This document shows, piece by piece, positions 63,334 to 64,000 of a stretch of DNA of 64,000 nt. Source of the stretch: an uncultured Chloroflexota bacterium (GTDB lineage: Bacteria > Chloroflexota > UBA11872 > VXNJ01). Location of the stretch: contig CAJWLF010000004.1 of NCBI GenBank assembly GCA_913043205.1, forward strand, positions 1 through 64,000, read 5' to 3'. A program made the position numbers and the translations under genes. Every line of letters begins with the position of its first letter. The stretch's first letter is position 1. The notes under the pieces were generated by a model. The model was not told where the DNA came from. It worked only from the letters and a program-made list of their open reading frames with translations, and did no database searches.

Positions 63334-63479
63334 TTTCTGCGTTGAGCCTTGCGCTTCAAGCGTTTCGTTTGCGGTCGTGATGGTTTGACATATTGATCAG
63401 TAGTAACCGATGTTTGAGAGAGGAATGATATTTGCCATCGGACACCTATAAATCCAGGTTTGGACTTCGTTTGCCCCAT
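63330..63479 (-). CDS. Candidate small basic protein between argH and the GT2 gene
   Basis: A 49-codon frame starts at ATG 63479 inside the 3' end of argH and stops as ATGA over the GT2 start codon. The product begins MGQTKSKPGF and ends in a strongly basic tail (QTKRLKRKAQRRK). ATGA overlaps of this kind mark translational coupling, and the lysine/arginine-rich end suggests RNA or ribosome binding. There is no convincing ribosome site, so it is only a candidate. Confidence 0.3.
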   Translation of the reverse strand: MGQTKSKPGFIGVRWQISFLSQTSVTTDQYVKPSRPQTKRLKRKAQRRK

Positions 63480-64000
63480 AATTGTCGGTTCTCTGCCAAA
63501 TGTGATTTGGCTTCCTCAATTTGCAATGTGACGTTTACTTGAGCAGTACCAGAGTAAGAACGTCTTGAATCTATAGAGGACTTAGTGTCCAATCGGATAG
63601 TTTCATAATTAACCCCTGGGGCAAAGCTTGCAAGTGTGTCAGCACTTAAGGAATCCAGAGATTCATTTTTCGATTCGAGGTGATGCACTATTTCCCCAAC
63701 TGTTTCGTGGGCTTTACGAAATGTCATCCCGGTTTGCACTAAGGCGTCTGCTAGGTCAGTTGCGGTCGAAAACCCTGATTCTGCTACTTTGCGGGCTTGC
63801 TCATGATTGATTGTCAGGGTAGATAACATCCCTGAGAAAGTTTTAATTGCAGGCAATAGAGTATCTTCAGTGCGAAACACAGCTTCTTTATCCTCCTGTA
63901 GATCTAGATTGTAAGCTAGTGGTAGTCCTTTTAGGACAGATAGAAAGCCACTCATTATTCCGATCATCGTTCCAGTCTTTGCTCGGGTTAATTCCGCTAC
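63446..64000 (-). CDS. argH: Argininosuccinate lyase, C-terminal part (runs off the window)
   Basis: The frame is open to the window edge and matches the C-terminal third of ArgH: VAELTRAKTGTMIGIMSG at the edge, then LPLAYNLDLQEDKEAVF, LSTLTINHEQA and GFSTATDLADALV with the usual HETVG block. The N-terminus and catalytic Ser loop lie beyond base 64000. The enzyme splits argininosuccinate to arginine and fumarate. A tail of about 40 residues after the conserved end is long for the family. Confidence 0.92.
   Translation of the reverse strand, partial: VAELTRAKTGTMIGIMSGFLSVLKGLPLAYNLDLQEDKEAVFRTEDTLLPAIKTFSGMLSTLTINHEQARKVAESGFSTATDLADALVQTGMTFRKAHETVGEIVHHLESKNESLDSLSADTLASFAPGVNYETIRLDTKSSIDSRRSYSGTAQVNVTLQIEEAKSHLAENRQLWGKRSPNLDL

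Overview
The window is one continuous stretch of a bacterial chromosome of moderate to low GC. It begins inside the 3' end of a 23S rRNA gene and ends inside argH. Three things point to Chloroflexota, most likely the marine SAR202 / Dehalococcoidia-related lineages: several enolase-superfamily (mandelate racemase/muconate cycloisomerase) paralogues next to sulfatases and Gfo/Idh-type oxidoreductases; an extracellular glycosidase whose N-terminal repeats look like those of Chloroflexota secreted proteins; and a signal recognition particle RNA of the large, Alu-domain-bearing type. The placement is inferred from gene content only. Many genes start with TTG or GTG.

Layout. 1-780: end of the rRNA operon, with a hairpin-packed 23S-5S spacer. 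908-4957: iron alcohol dehydrogenase, old-yellow-enzyme reductase and a secreted glycosidase. 4969-10386 (minus): rmuC, a 2-hydroxyacid dehydrogenase, a panB 5' relic, then the conserved recR-ybaB-dnaX block preceded by the SRP RNA. 10471-24169: DUF429 protein, Gfo/Idh oxidoreductases, an HpcH/HpaI-type aldolase, trpS, a metzincin-like protein with an altered active site, pepA, DEAD-box helicase, cupin, an enolase-superfamily enzyme, a sulfatase and an orphan ABC permease. 24223-29210: a second enolase-superfamily enzyme with unusual active-site residues, a decayed metalloprotease, two more sulfatases and tRNA-Gln(CTG). 29387-38255: Nudix hydrolase, gltX, SDR, DUF454, nth, then a sugar/sugar-acid cluster (zinc-type dehydrogenase, SMP-30 lactonase, third enolase-superfamily enzyme, GH43-like propeller). 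38263-46956: AstE-like deacylase, a membrane-protein pair, a CinA-nucleotidyltransferase fusion, uppP, H+-pyrophosphatase and hisC. 47183-51511: an SbcC/SbcD-like pair whose nuclease half has lost most metal ligands, plus a small membrane protein. 51525-53654: methyltransferase and aminotransferase. 53755-58962 (minus): pdxS-pdxT-unknown-AAA/R3H-tmk-darA. 59123-64000 (minus): argH, GT2, GT4, lysC and a bifunctional-nuclease gene.

Taken together, the accessory genes look like a toolkit for taking apart sulfated or oxidised sugars: three sulfatases remove sulfate esters, and Gfo/Idh, SDR and MDR dehydrogenases, the lactonase, enolase-superfamily dehydratases/racemases and the HpcH-type aldolase could oxidise, open, dehydrate and cleave the sugar acids. 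They lie in small separate units among housekeeping genes rather than in one operon. Two gene fossils (panB start, zinc metalloprotease end) and an ABC permease without partners show ongoing gene loss. The most unusual intact unit is the SbcCD-like pair at 47183-51078. I found no CRISPR array, prophage or insertion sequence.
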